Of a stretch of 64,000 bases of DNA, positions 44,394-53,013 are shown in pieces. The position numbers and the translations under genes were made by a program. Under the pieces are notes generated by a model. That model was not told the DNA's origin. It made no database searches and saw only the letters and a program-made list of their open reading frames with translations. The stretch is from assembly GCF_022758885.1 (NCBI RefSeq), contig NZ_JALEBH010000002.1, positions 914,501 through 978,500 on the forward strand, written 5' to 3'. The DNA comes from Sphingobium sp. BYY-5 (GTDB lineage Bacteria; Pseudomonadota; Alphaproteobacteria; Sphingomonadales; Sphingomonadaceae). Within the stretch, counting starts at the first letter, position 1; the number at the start of each line of letters is the position of its first letter.

Positions 44394-45277
44394 CCGAGCG
44401 CCTGCGTGGTGAGGGAAAAGGTGGTGACGGTTGGGTCAGCCTTGGGCATCGGGCCGCGCACCATGCGCATCACCCGACCTACACAGGGCAGGCCCAGCGC
44501 ATCGAGCCAGGTCGACAGCTCACTTTCTTCCGGCACGTCGAGCCGGCAGAACATGCCCGCATTGGACCCCAGCCAGTGGGAGATCAGCGCCCGCGCCCCG
44601 CCTGTATCCGGGGCGATGGTCGGTCCCACCACATAGCCTCGCCCGAAGCGGCGGAAGAGCGCGAAGCCCACCGGCTCGTTGCGGCGCGTCAACACCACGC
44701 CCTGGGCGCCCGGGACGAGCGCGTCGAGCAGAGCGTCGCGATTCATGCCGGTGGCGCGTTGCGCCAGATCGCGCAGCGTCGCCATATCCTTGCTGCCCAG
44801 CGGCCGGACCCGTTCGTCGGGGATCAACTCGGCCATCGGGACGGCAAACGCCGCGCCTTGATGCTGGAACACCGGGCCTACGGGCATGAAACCCAGCTTG
44901 CGATAGAGCGGCGCGCCTTCGTCGGTGGCGTTGAGCAACACGGTGCGCCCGTCCAGATCGCCCAGCACCGCATCCATCAGCCGGCGGCCGACGCCCATGC
45001 CCTGGGCCTGAGGTGACACGATCACCATGCCCAGCGTTGCGGCATCCGTGCCATAGAGCCACGCCATGGCCGTGCCGATCACCTCCTTTTGATGATCTGG
45101 CTTTTGATGATCTGGGCCATCACGCTCGGCGACATAGCCGAAGCCCATGCTCAGCAGCATCTCCCAATCCTCGATACGGTGGGGCCATTTCTGCTCGCTG
45201 GAAAGTCCATGGGCGGCGGTGAGGTCCTCGACGGTCATGCGCCGCAGGGTCACCATCGCCTCTATGCCTGTCGCCAT
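44390..45277 (-). CDS. Two-domain GNAT N-acetyltransferase
   Basis: A 295-residue protein. The N-terminal GNAT domain has the acetyl-CoA loop SPQAQGMGVGRRLMDAVLGD (about 87-106) and LLNATDEGAPLYRKLGF after it. The C-terminal part (about 150-290: GFALFRRFGRGYVVGPTIAP and FCRLDVPEESELSTWLDAL) resembles the Acetyltransf_18 domain found after GNAT domains. The ATG at 45277 has AAGGAG in good position; an open frame continues far upstream only by chance antisense to the plus-strand aldehyde dehydrogenase. It overlaps gabD by 4 bases, so acetylation of an amine or amino acid intermediate is plausible. Confidence 0.88.
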   Translation of the reverse strand: MATGIEAMVTLRRMTVEDLTAAHGLSSEQKWPHRIEDWEMLLSMGFGYVAERDGPDHQKPDHQKEVIGTAMAWLYGTDAATLGMVIVSPQAQGMGVGRRLMDAVLGDLDGRTVLLNATDEGAPLYRKLGFMPVGPVFQHQGAAFAVPMAELIPDERVRPLGSKDMATLRDLAQRATGMNRDALLDALVPGAQGVVLTRRNEPVGFALFRRFGRGYVVGPTIAPDTGGARALISHWLGSNAGMFCRLDVPEESELSTWLDALGLPCVGRVMRMVRGPMPKADPTVTTFSLTTQALG

Positions 45278-45466
45278 GCGTCTTGCTCCTTGGCGGAAAG
45301 GGTTGGTCGGAATCGGTAGCCGGACATTAGGGGGCCGCGCCAAGCATTGGCTGCTGCCTTCGTCCTGTTTTTGGAAGAATATCGCGCGGATTTTCCTGTG
45401 CAATCGCCACAAATGCCGTCGTGCACGCCTATTCTGCCGCGAAGTCCGAATAAGGAGACAAGGGCC

Positions 45467-46939
45467 GTGACCGGTTTCGACCCCGATCAGATCAGCGTGG
45501 CGCAGGCGAATAATTTCATCGGCGGCCGCCGGGTGGAAGGGCGCGGCGCGGCGATCGCCGTCCGCCGTCCTTCGGACGGTCGGGTGCAGGCGGATCTCGA
45601 CAGTGTGGACGCGGACCAGCTTGCCCAGGCGGTTGAAAATGCGCAGGCCGCCTACAAGGGCAGCGGCTGGGCGCAGGCCGACCCGCGCGGGCGGATGAAG
45701 GTGCTGCGTCGCTGGGCTGACCTGATCGAGGCGGATGCCGCTCAACTCGCGCCGCTGGAAGCGCTGGGTTCGACCCGGACGATCAACGAAATCAATGCCT
45801 GGGATCTGAGCTATACCGCCGAAACGATCCGCTTCTTCGCGGAGTGGGCCGACAAGGTCGGCGGCGAAGTCGCGGCCACCACGCCCGACAAGCTCGGCTT
45901 CACCATCGCCGAACCCTATGGCGTGGTCGCGGCGATCGCGCCGTGGAACCTGCCGCTGGTCATGGCCGGCTGGAAGATCGCACCCGCCATCGCGGCGGGC
46001 AATTCGGTGGTATTGAAGCCCTCGGAAATGACGCCCTTCAGCATCGTGCGCCTGGCTGAACTGGCGATCGAGGCGGGGCTGCCCGCTGGCGTTTTCAACA
46101 TTGTGCAGGGGGATGGCCGATCGGTCGGCGATCCGCTGGTGCGTCGTCCCGAAGTAGCGAAAGTCACCTTCACTGGCTCGACCTGTACCGGAGCTGCGAT
46201 CATGGCGGCCTGCGCGCAGACCGGGCCGAAGCCGGTCACACTGGAACTGGGCGGCAAGAGTCCGCAGATCGTCTTCGCCGATGCTGGGATCGACAAGGCG
46301 GCGGCCTTGGTCGCGCGCGCTATCACGCTCAACGCCGGGCAGGTCTGCGTCGCCGGATCGCGGCTGCTGGTGCAGGATAAGGTCGCCGACCAGGTGATCG
46401 ACCGCATCCTGTCCGCCTTCGCCGCGCACAAGGCGGGGCCGACCTGGCGCAGCGACACGACGCTGGGTCCGATCATTTCCGAAGGTCAGCTCGATCGCAT
46501 GGAAGGCATCGTCAAGCGCGCGGTGGCGGACGGTGCCGAACTGCTGGCGGGCGGCGGCCGGGCCACTGCGCCGCAGGAAGGCAGCTATTTCGCGCCGACC
46601 CTGCTCGCGAATGTCGATCAGAAGAGCGAGGTGGTGCAGGGTGAGGTTTTCGGTCCCGTGCTGACCGTCCAGACCTTCACCGATGAGGCGGAGGCCTATA
46701 CGCTGGCCAATGACAGCGACTATGGCCTGGCCGCAGGCGTCCATACCGGCGACGTGGCCAAGGCGCTCCGCGCCACCCGCGCACTGGAGGCGGGCACGAT
46801 CTGGGTCAACCGCTATGGTCGTAGCAACGACTTCATCCTGCCGACGGGCGGCTATAAACAATCGGGCATCGGCAAGGATCTGGGCCGCGAAGCCTATATG
46901 GCGAACCTCAAGACCAAGACGGCGCTGATCGAATTTTGA
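45467..46939 (+). CDS. Aminoaldehyde dehydrogenase (PuuC/betaine aldehyde type)
   Basis: A 490-residue aldehyde dehydrogenase with catalytic Glu in TLELGGKSPQ and nucleophile Cys in NAGQVCVAGSR. GRSNDFILPTGGYKQSGIGKD near the C-terminus is typical of gamma-glutamyl-aminobutyraldehyde and other omega-aminoaldehyde dehydrogenases. I start at GTG 45467 because AAGGAG lies upstream and the family N-terminus begins there. It is divergent from the GNAT-gabD pair, so a shared promoter region controls both arms of amine breakdown. Confidence 0.88.
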   Translation: MTGFDPDQISVAQANNFIGGRRVEGRGAAIAVRRPSDGRVQADLDSVDADQLAQAVENAQAAYKGSGWAQADPRGRMKVLRRWADLIEADAAQLAPLEALGSTRTINEINAWDLSYTAETIRFFAEWADKVGGEVAATTPDKLGFTIAEPYGVVAAIAPWNLPLVMAGWKIAPAIAAGNSVVLKPSEMTPFSIVRLAELAIEAGLPAGVFNIVQGDGRSVGDPLVRRPEVAKVTFTGSTCTGAAIMAACAQTGPKPVTLELGGKSPQIVFADAGIDKAAALVARAITLNAGQVCVAGSRLLVQDKVADQVIDRILSAFAAHKAGPTWRSDTTLGPIISEGQLDRMEGIVKRAVADGAELLAGGGRATAPQEGSYFAPTLLANVDQKSEVVQGEVFGPVLTVQTFTDEAEAYTLANDSDYGLAAGVHTGDVAKALRATRALEAGTIWVNRYGRSNDFILPTGGYKQSGIGKDLGREAYMANLKTKTALIEF

Positions 46940-46945
46940 TCCTTT

Positions 46946-47005
46946 GGCGTCATCATTCCATGTGTTACATTGCACTTTGTTGGCAAAACATGGAATGATG
47001 ACGCC
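46946..47005. promoter_or_regulatory. Large perfect inverted repeat at toxin-antitoxin promoter
   Basis: GGCGTCATCATTCCATGT and ACATGGAATGATGACGCC are perfect 18-bp arms separated by 24 bases. The right arm ends directly at the GTG of the antitoxin gene. Ribbon-helix-helix antitoxins bind inverted repeats that overlap their promoter, so this is probably the autoregulatory operator, with the promoter between the arms. It could also fold as terminator for the aldehyde dehydrogenase gene, whose stop is 6 bases away. Confidence 0.7.
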
Positions 47006-47293
47006 GTGAATGAGGCAACATTTACCTTTCGCGTCGACGAACAGTTGAAGAGCCAGTTTGCGCGCGTCGCCAAGGCGCGAGATCGGTCCGGTGCTCAGTT
47101 GTTGCGCGATTTCATGCGCGACGTTGTGCGACACGATCAACTGGAAGATTCTCATGACGCCTGGTTCCGACGTCAAGTCGAAGCCGGGCGCGTGTCCGCA
47201 CAGGACGGTGCGATGACCTCCGGGGAAGATGTCGAGGCGCATTTCGCCGCGCGACGGGCCGCCACCCTGCGGAAGATCGATAGCGGAGAATGA
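47006..47293 (+). CDS. Ribbon-helix-helix antitoxin (ParD/StbD-like)
   Basis: A 95-residue protein. Its N-terminal strand-helix-helix (ATFTFRVDEQLKSQFARVAK then RSGAQLLRDFMRDVV) fits a DNA-binding ribbon-helix-helix antitoxin. The acidic C-terminal part (SGEDVEAHFAARRAATLRK) would cover a toxin. It is encoded just before a ParE/RelE-like toxin gene with a 4-base overlap. The GTG start at 47006 abuts the inverted repeat. It appears intact although the toxin gene is not. Confidence 0.82.
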   Translation: MNEATFTFRVDEQLKSQFARVAKARDRSGAQLLRDFMRDVVRHDQLEDSHDAWFRRQVEAGRVSAQDGAMTSGEDVEAHFAARRAATLRKIDSGE

Positions 47294-47569
47294 GACTGCG
47301 CTGGACGGCGGAGGCGGTCGCCGACCGCGACGCCATCTATGACTATGTCGAAGCACGCAATCCTCGCGCCGCGCTCAGGCTCGATGGTCTGTTCTCGGAA
47401 AAGGCCCTCCCTGGCCGATCATCCTGCCATGGGCCGGCCGGGGCGGGTCGCGGGGACACGTGAACTGGTGGCGCACCGCAATTATATATTGGTCTATGAT
47501 GTGGCCGAGAGCGAAATACGCATTTTGCGTTTGCTCCATGCGGCGCGCCGATGGCCTCCGTCCCGATGA
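47290..47569 (+). pseudogene. Frameshifted ParE/RelE-type toxin
   Basis: The reading frame from ATG 47290 gives RLRWTAEAVADRDAIYDYVE and then AALRLDGLFSEKA, the start of a ParE-like mRNA interferase or gyrase toxin. Near 47405 the match moves to the +1 frame, which continues with LADHPAMGRPGRV, GTRELVAHRNYILVYDV and IRILRLLHAARRWPP to the stop at 47569. Together the two parts make a normal-length toxin of about 92 residues. A single-base indel in the run GGCCCTCCCTGG explains this; a sequencing error or programmed shift cannot be excluded. Confidence 0.78.
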
Positions 47570-47578
47570 ATCTTCACT

Positions 47579-48715
47579 TTATTGCTGGTCAGCAAACCGT
47601 CCGATCCTGTACGGTTCCATCGGGATATCCGTCGCGCTCTTGGCGATGATTTCCGCCATCGTCTCGCCCACGCCTGGCCCGATCTGGAAGCCCGATCCTG
47701 AAAAGCCGAACGCATAATAAAGCCCGCTGGTTGTGGCGCTCGGTCCCATGACCGGCTGGCTGTCGGGCATATATCCCTCGATCCCGGACCAGACGCGGAT
47801 GATGTTGAGCTTGCCCAGTTGCGGCGCGAGCCGGCGGATCTGCTTCAACTGGCTCAGCGTATTTTGCGGTTCGACATAGGCGCGATACTGGTCGGGGAAG
47901 GACGGCCCACGCGTGCTGCCGCCCAGCACGATATTACCGCGCGCCACCTGGCGGAAATAGACCGTTTCCTCCTCCAGCGGCGTCATCACGCCGACGGCGG
48001 GATGGATCGCATAGGGCACCGGCTCGGTGACGCTCATATTCGGGCCGCGCGGGATGATCGGCACCGGTTCGCCGAATTGCGAGGACAGCGTATTGCCCCA
48101 CGCGCCCGCCGTCACCAGCAGGATTGGCGCGCGGAAAGTCCGCCCGTCCGCCGCCGTGACAACGAAATCCTCGCCCAGCTTCTGCGCGTCGACGATCTTC
48201 GTATTCTCATGCACCACCGCGCCTAGTTTCTGCGCGGCACGGGCGAAGGCAGGGGCGGCTAGGCGCGGATTGGCGTGGCCATCCAGCGCCGAATAGGAAC
48301 CGGCCAACACGTCCGGCCCGAAGAAGGGGAATTTGCTGCGCAGCGCATTGCCGCTCAGCAGTTCGAGATCCAGCCCTTCCAGTCGTGCCTTTTCGGCATA
48401 ATCCTCCATCGCGCCGACCAGTTCGGGCCGCTCGCGATAGCAGACACGGATATGCCCCGACTGGAGATATTCGACCTCCGCGCCCAGCAATTCGCGCGAC
48501 TTGCGCCAGATGGCGATGGCGCGATTGGCGAGCGGGAGTTGATGGAACGGCCGCCCCTGACGGCGCACATTGCCGAAATTGGTGCCGCTCGCCTGCCGCC
48601 CGATCAGATCGGTTTCCAGCAAAGTGACCGACAGCCCATGACCGCGCAGGAACAAGGCGGCCGACGATCCCATCAGCCCGCCGCCCACGATGATGACGTC
48701 GCTCGCGCCGCTCAT
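47579..48715 (-). CDS. FAD amino-acid dehydrogenase subunit (HcnC/OoxB-like)
   Basis: A 378-residue DAO-family flavoprotein. FAD site VIIVGGGLMGSSAALFL is at 7-23, with GTNFGNVRRQG and SALDGHANP following, and a C-terminal GFSGSGFQIGPGVGETMAE. It is the last gene of a nine-gene operon and overlaps the HcnB-like gene by 4 bases. HcnC, opine oxidase OoxB and D-hydroxyproline dehydrogenase subunits share this pattern: a DAO subunit with a BFD-domain subunit and a small 2Fe-2S subunit. It would oxidise the C-N bond of an amino acid or opine. Confidence 0.88.
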   Translation of the reverse strand: MSGASDVIIVGGGLMGSSAALFLRGHGLSVTLLETDLIGRQASGTNFGNVRRQGRPFHQLPLANRAIAIWRKSRELLGAEVEYLQSGHIRVCYRERPELVGAMEDYAEKARLEGLDLELLSGNALRSKFPFFGPDVLAGSYSALDGHANPRLAAPAFARAAQKLGAVVHENTKIVDAQKLGEDFVVTAADGRTFRAPILLVTAGAWGNTLSSQFGEPVPIIPRGPNMSVTEPVPYAIHPAVGVMTPLEEETVYFRQVARGNIVLGGSTRGPSFPDQYRAYVEPQNTLSQLKQIRRLAPQLGKLNIIRVWSGIEGYMPDSQPVMGPSATTSGLYYAFGFSGSGFQIGPGVGETMAEIIAKSATDIPMEPYRIGRFADQQ

Positions 48716-50085
48716 TCTTCTTCTCCGATCGCGATGGTCAGCGGCTTGACCGGCGCCTGTCCGCGCAAACGCCCGACCTGTTCGACCGGGATGCCGGCTT
48801 CCGCCGCGATCAGCTCTGCGGCGGCCAGGCCGCAATAGCGCCCCTGGCAGCGGCCCATGCCGACCCGGCTGAACGCCTTGGCCCGGTTCGCTTCCTGCGC
48901 GCCCGTTTCGCGCATAACGCCACGCAGGTCGCCCGCCGTCACGCCCTCGCAGCGGCACAAGATCGCCTCGTCGGGCAGATCGGCAGCCTGTTTGACCGGC
49001 CAGGGGAAAGCCGTGGCCAGCCCGCGCGCGAACTTCGCATAAGTCGCGACATCGCCGCGCAACGCCGTCATCTCGCCCTTGTTTGCCGGCAGGCCCAGAT
49101 CGTCCAGGGCCGCCAGCGCCGCCAACTTCCCACTCGCTTCGGCCGACCGCGCGCCCAATATCTTGGCGCCGTCGCCCGCCAGATAGATGCCTTCGACACT
49201 CGCGCGCCCGTCGCCGTCGCGGTCGGGCAGCCATTGCCGGGTGAGGGGATCGAAGGAGAAGGCGCAACGCGCCAGATCGGCCAACTGCGTTTCGGGCCGC
49301 AGATGATAGCCCATCGCCACCGCATCGCAGGCAATGTCTCGTTCCGTGCCTCTGCCATCGCGGAATCGAAGACCGCTGACTCCCGTTTCGGGATCGCCTA
49401 TGATCTCCACCGGCGTCACGCCATGATGCATCGCCACGCCCGCTCGCTTCAGCGCCTGCGTCAGCTTCACCCCGTTCCACAGTACCGACGGCATCGCCAG
49501 CAGGTCCGGCAAGGCCCTTATCCGCGTGGAGAAGGGCGATGTGTCCAGCACCGCCGCGACATTTGCGCCCGCTTCCACATATTGGCTGGCGACCAGATAG
49601 AGCAGCGGTCCCGACCCCATGAACACGACCCTGTGCCCGATCGACACGGCTTGCGACTTGAGCGCCACCTGCGCGCCGCCCAGGCTATAGGCGCCCGCGA
49701 AGTTCCAGCCCTTGATCGGCATCAGCCGATCGGTCGCCCCGGTGCAGAGCAGCAGCGCATCGAACGGCAGAGCGTCCTGACCCGTCGCTCTCGCTGTCCA
49801 GACATGGCGGCCCGCAATGTTCCACACCAGCGTTTCGGGCCGATAGTCGATGCGGTCCCGGATCATATCGAACGCGCCATGCACTGCCTGCGCCCGCCCT
49901 GCTTCGGTGCCGTAGAGCTTGGCATAGGACCTGGTGAAATGATCGGGCTGTCGCCGATAGATCTGTCCTCCGTCACGCCGTCCCTCGTCGATGACCACGG
50001 GCCGTAGTCCTGCCTCCACGCAGGCCTGCGCTGCGCGCGTGCCAGCCGGTCCCGCGCCGACGATGATTATCCGTGGCTGGGCCAT
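48712..50085 (-). CDS. FAD/[2Fe-2S] subunit (HcnB/OoxA-like)
   Basis: A 457-residue flavoprotein. It begins RIIIVGAGPAGTRAAQACVE (about 5-24) with GGQIYRRQ next, and a second nucleotide site VVFMGSGPLLYLVA in the middle. A C-terminal BFD-like [2Fe-2S] domain has CRCEGVTAGDL and GMGRCQGRYC. The same layout is found in HcnB, OoxA and proline or hydroxyproline dehydrogenase alpha subunits. ATG 50085 is inside the last codons of the 2Fe-2S gene, so translation is coupled. It probably passes electrons from the DAO subunit to a quinone or acceptor. Confidence 0.88.
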   Translation of the reverse strand: MAQPRIIIVGAGPAGTRAAQACVEAGLRPVVIDEGRRDGGQIYRRQPDHFTRSYAKLYGTEAGRAQAVHGAFDMIRDRIDYRPETLVWNIAGRHVWTARATGQDALPFDALLLCTGATDRLMPIKGWNFAGAYSLGGAQVALKSQAVSIGHRVVFMGSGPLLYLVASQYVEAGANVAAVLDTSPFSTRIRALPDLLAMPSVLWNGVKLTQALKRAGVAMHHGVTPVEIIGDPETGVSGLRFRDGRGTERDIACDAVAMGYHLRPETQLADLARCAFSFDPLTRQWLPDRDGDGRASVEGIYLAGDGAKILGARSAEASGKLAALAALDDLGLPANKGEMTALRGDVATYAKFARGLATAFPWPVKQAADLPDEAILCRCEGVTAGDLRGVMRETGAQEANRAKAFSRVGMGRCQGRYCGLAAAELIAAEAGIPVEQVGRLRGQAPVKPLTIAIGEEE

Positions 50086-50372
50086 GACGCCTCCGGCTGG
50101 CTGGTGACGATCCGCTGGCCGGGTGCCGCCAATGTGGAGCAGGCGCGCAACCGGTCGCCATTTTCGGTCCAGACCCAGCAATCCTGGCACGCGCCCATCA
50201 GGCAGAATCCCGCCCGCTTCTCCGGCCCGAACTCACTCTGGCGCAGCGTGCCGCCGCTGGCGAGCAGCGCGACCATCAGCGTATCGCCCTCCAATGCTTC
50301 GACCGGCCGGCCGTCGACATATAGGGTCACAGATGGGCGATCGGTTTCGCCCAGTCGAACGAACCGGCTCAT
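50067..50372 (-). CDS. Small (2Fe-2S) ferredoxin-like subunit (HcnA-like)
   Basis: A 101-residue protein with the plant-type ferredoxin cysteine pattern of Fer2_4: CLMGACQDCWV and then RACST. TLYVDGRPVEALEGDTLMVALL precedes it, as in HcnA and sarcosine-oxidase-alpha N-termini. It is the first of three genes encoding an electron-transfer amino-acid or opine dehydrogenase. It overlaps the ABC ATPase gene by 4 bases, which ties uptake to oxidation. Confidence 0.88.
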   Translation of the reverse strand: MSRFVRLGETDRPSVTLYVDGRPVEALEGDTLMVALLASGGTLRQSEFGPEKRAGFCLMGACQDCWVWTENGDRLRACSTLAAPGQRIVTSQPEASWPSHG

Positions 50373-52189
50373 GACGCGATCAAACCTTCATCTCCATGGT
50401 GGCACAATATGCGGCTGACCCCGGCCGATCCTTTATCCAGCGGATGGCGGGGTGGCGGGGTGGTGTTGCAAAGCCCATTCACGCGCACAGCGCAACGGGG
50501 CAGGAAGCGGCAGAGGTCGGGATGATCCCCGGCCATGCCGATCGGCGGTGGCGACTGTCCGGCATGGCTTTCCTCCAGCCAGCCCGCGCGCATTTCCGGC
50601 ACCGACCCGATCAGCAGGTCGGTATAGGGGTGGAAGGGCGCCGCCTGAAAAGCCGCGCGCGGCCCCATCTCGACCATCGTCCCGGCATAGAGGACAAGAA
50701 TATCGTCGCAGATCGCCCGCACGGTCGAAATATCATGGCTGATGAACATGGTCGCGATCCCCAGTTCCCGTCGCAGCTCCGCCATAAGGTCGAGGATCGC
50801 CGCACCCACCACCGTATCCAGCGCCGACGTCACCTCATCACACAGGATCAGTTGCGGGTCGGCGGCCAGTGCGCGGGCCAGATTGACGCGCTGCTTCTGG
50901 CCCCCGGAAAGACCCCCGATATTGCGGTCGATGAGGCTCGCAGGCAGGCGGATCAGATCGAGCAGCTCCAGCACCCGCATGTGTGCGGCATTGCCCTTGA
51001 GGCCGTGATAGAAGGCCAGCGGCCGCTCCAATATCTGCCCCACGCTATGCGCGGGATTGAGCGCCGTGTCGGCATTCTGGAACACCAGTTGCACCCGGCG
51101 GAACTGCTCGCGGCTGCGCCCGGCCAGACCCGGCGGCAACGGTTCGCCGTCCAGCAGCACCTGTCCGCTCGCGGGCGGCAACAGCCCGGCAATGACCCGC
51201 GCGATAGTGGATTTGCCCGATCCGGACTCGCCGATCACCCCCAGCGTCGCGCCGCGCTCGATCGTCAGGTTGATATCACGCAGCACCGGCACGCGCGGCC
51301 GTCCATCCTTGCTGATCTTGCCATAGCCCGCCGTCATGCCCCGGATCTCCAGCAGCGGCGCGGAGGGCAGGTTGGCCTTCGCGGGCGTCGGCCGGATCGC
51401 CGGGCGCGCGGCGGCCATCAGCGTTCGGGTATAATCGTCGGTCGGCGCGTGCAATATCTGGGCCGCCTCGCCCGCCTCGCGGATGCGCCCCTGACTGAGC
51501 ACGACGATCTGGTCCGCCATCTGCGCCACCACTGCCAGGTCGTGCGAGACGTAGATGGCGGTCGCCCCGCGCTCCAGCACTACTGCCTTGAACGCGCGCA
51601 GCACCTCGATCTGGGTGGTGACGTCCAGCGCGGTGGTCGGCTCGTCCAGGATGACCAGTTCGGGATCGGTGATCAGCGCCATCGCCGCCATCAGCCGCTG
51701 CAACTGCCCGCCCGACAATTGATGCGGGTAGCGCGACCCGATCGTGTCGGGGAAGGGCAGGGCGAGCGCGCGGAACAGCTCAACCGCTTTCGTCTCGGCC
51801 TGTGCGCGCGACATCAGGCCGTGGATCAGCGCCGGTTCCACAACCTGATCCATGATGGTGCGCGACGGGTTGAAGGCGGACGCGGCGCTCTGCGCGATAT
51901 AGGCGATGCGGTTGCCGCGCAGGCTGGCAAGCCCCTTGGCGTCGAGCGCACGAATGTCGGCGTCGCCCACGCGGATGCTGCCACCCGCAATTGTCGCGCC
52001 CGGCCGGGCATGGCCCAGCAGCGTCAGCGCGATGGTGGTCTTGCCCGACCCGGATTCCCCGATCAGCGCCAGCACTTCGCCGCGCTTCAGCGCGAAATCG
52101 ATGCCGCTGACGATGGGAAATGTCTCGCCCGCCGCATTGCGCGCGGTGACGGTCAGGTCTTTCACCTCGACATGGATGGTCTCGCTCAT
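50369..52189 (-). CDS. Dipeptide/opine ABC transporter ATPase, DppD-DppF fusion
   Basis: A 606-residue protein with two ATPase cassettes. The first has GESGSGKTT (about 43-51), LSGGQLQRLMAAMA and VILDEPTTALD. The second has GESGSGKST (about 326), LSGGQKQRVNLARA and LILCDEVTSALD. Both have oligopeptide-transporter wording (FNPSRTIMDQV, LNPAHSVGQIL). A C-terminal region with CRFLPRCAV is the metal-like cysteine segment seen at OppD/DppD ends. It pairs with the two permeases that precede it in the operon. A single-chain ATPase is common in this class (YejF/GsiA-like). Confidence 0.93.
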   Translation of the reverse strand: MSETIHVEVKDLTVTARNAAGETFPIVSGIDFALKRGEVLALIGESGSGKTTIALTLLGHARPGATIAGGSIRVGDADIRALDAKGLASLRGNRIAYIAQSAASAFNPSRTIMDQVVEPALIHGLMSRAQAETKAVELFRALALPFPDTIGSRYPHQLSGGQLQRLMAAMALITDPELVILDEPTTALDVTTQIEVLRAFKAVVLERGATAIYVSHDLAVVAQMADQIVVLSQGRIREAGEAAQILHAPTDDYTRTLMAAARPAIRPTPAKANLPSAPLLEIRGMTAGYGKISKDGRPRVPVLRDINLTIERGATLGVIGESGSGKSTIARVIAGLLPPASGQVLLDGEPLPPGLAGRSREQFRRVQLVFQNADTALNPAHSVGQILERPLAFYHGLKGNAAHMRVLELLDLIRLPASLIDRNIGGLSGGQKQRVNLARALAADPQLILCDEVTSALDTVVGAAILDLMAELRRELGIATMFISHDISTVRAICDDILVLYAGTMVEMGPRAAFQAAPFHPYTDLLIGSVPEMRAGWLEESHAGQSPPPIGMAGDHPDLCRFLPRCAVRVNGLCNTTPPPRHPLDKGSAGVSRILCHHGDEGLIAS

Positions 52190-53013
52190 ACACGCTTCCC
52201 CTGACCGGGCAGCGCATCGATCAGCAGGTTTACTCCCACGGTCAGCGTGGCGATAGCCACGGCGGGGGCGAGGATGGCGAGCGCGCCTTCGCCCAGCCCC
52301 GAAATATTCTCGCGCACCAGCGATCCAAGATCGGCGTCGGGCGGCTGTACGCCCAGCCCCAGGAAGCTGAGGCCCGACAGCAGCAGCACGATGAACACGA
52401 AGCGCAGCCCGAAATCGGCGAGCAGCGGGTGGATCATGTTGGGCAGGACTTCGGCGATGGCGATGTGAAACCGCCCTTCGCCTCGCGCCTTCGCCACCTG
52501 CACATAGTCCATCTGCGCCAGATTGACCGCCAGCGCGCGGGCGATGCGATAATTGCCCGGCACATAGGTCAGCGCCGCGATCAGCAGCAACAGCGGCAGC
52601 GACGATCCGAACGCCGCCACCAGCACCAGCGAGAAAATCTTCGACGGAATGGAGATCAGCATGTCCATGAAGCGCGACAGCGGCTCGTCCACCTTGGGGC
52701 CGCCCACCGCCGCGGTGAGCGCCAGTGCCGTGCCGGTCGTGCTCGCCAGCAGCGCGGCGGCGGCGGCCAGCGTCACCGTATAGCGCGCGCCCCAGAGCAA
52801 CCGGCTCAGCACGTCGCGGCCCAGATAGTCGCTGCCCAGCATATGGGCGGCGGACGATCCGTCGAACACGTCATAGGCGACGAACGCGCCAACCGGATAG
52901 GGCGCCAGCATCGGCCCGAACAAGGCGGCGAGCAGCCAGAACAGTACCAGCGTCAGGCCGATCTTGCCCGACAGCGGCAGGGCTTTGACCCTTCGGAGAG
53001 CGGCGATCCTCAT
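52186..53013 (-). CDS. ABC transporter permease (DppC-like)
   Basis: A 275-residue inner-membrane permease. The first segment LTLVLFWLLAALFGPMLAP and HMLGSDYLGRDVLSRLLWGAR are family signatures. The BPD permease core includes EPLSRFMDMLISIPSKIFS and the EAA-type loop VQVAKARGEGRFHIAIAEVLPN, ending SGLSFLGLGVQPPDADLG. The start at 53013 is inside the stop of the DppB-like gene (ATGA). It should import a peptide, opine or nickel-like solute with the neighbouring genes. Confidence 0.92.
   Translation of the reverse strand: MRIAALRRVKALPLSGKIGLTLVLFWLLAALFGPMLAPYPVGAFVAYDVFDGSSAAHMLGSDYLGRDVLSRLLWGARYTVTLAAAAALLASTTGTALALTAAVGGPKVDEPLSRFMDMLISIPSKIFSLVLVAAFGSSLPLLLLIAALTYVPGNYRIARALAVNLAQMDYVQVAKARGEGRFHIAIAEVLPNMIHPLLADFGLRFVFIVLLLSGLSFLGLGVQPPDADLGSLVRENISGLGEGALAILAPAVAIATLTVGVNLLIDALPGQGKRV

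Noticed and set aside
42951..44636. A 561-codon plus-strand frame opposite gabD
   Set aside because: Antisense shadow; gabD has full catalytic motifs on the minus strand.
44390..47356. A 988-codon minus-strand open frame extending through the plus-strand aldehyde dehydrogenase
   Set aside because: Only the last 295 codons match a family (GNAT). The rest is antisense to a clear aldehyde dehydrogenase gene, and a good ribosome site marks the real start at 45277.
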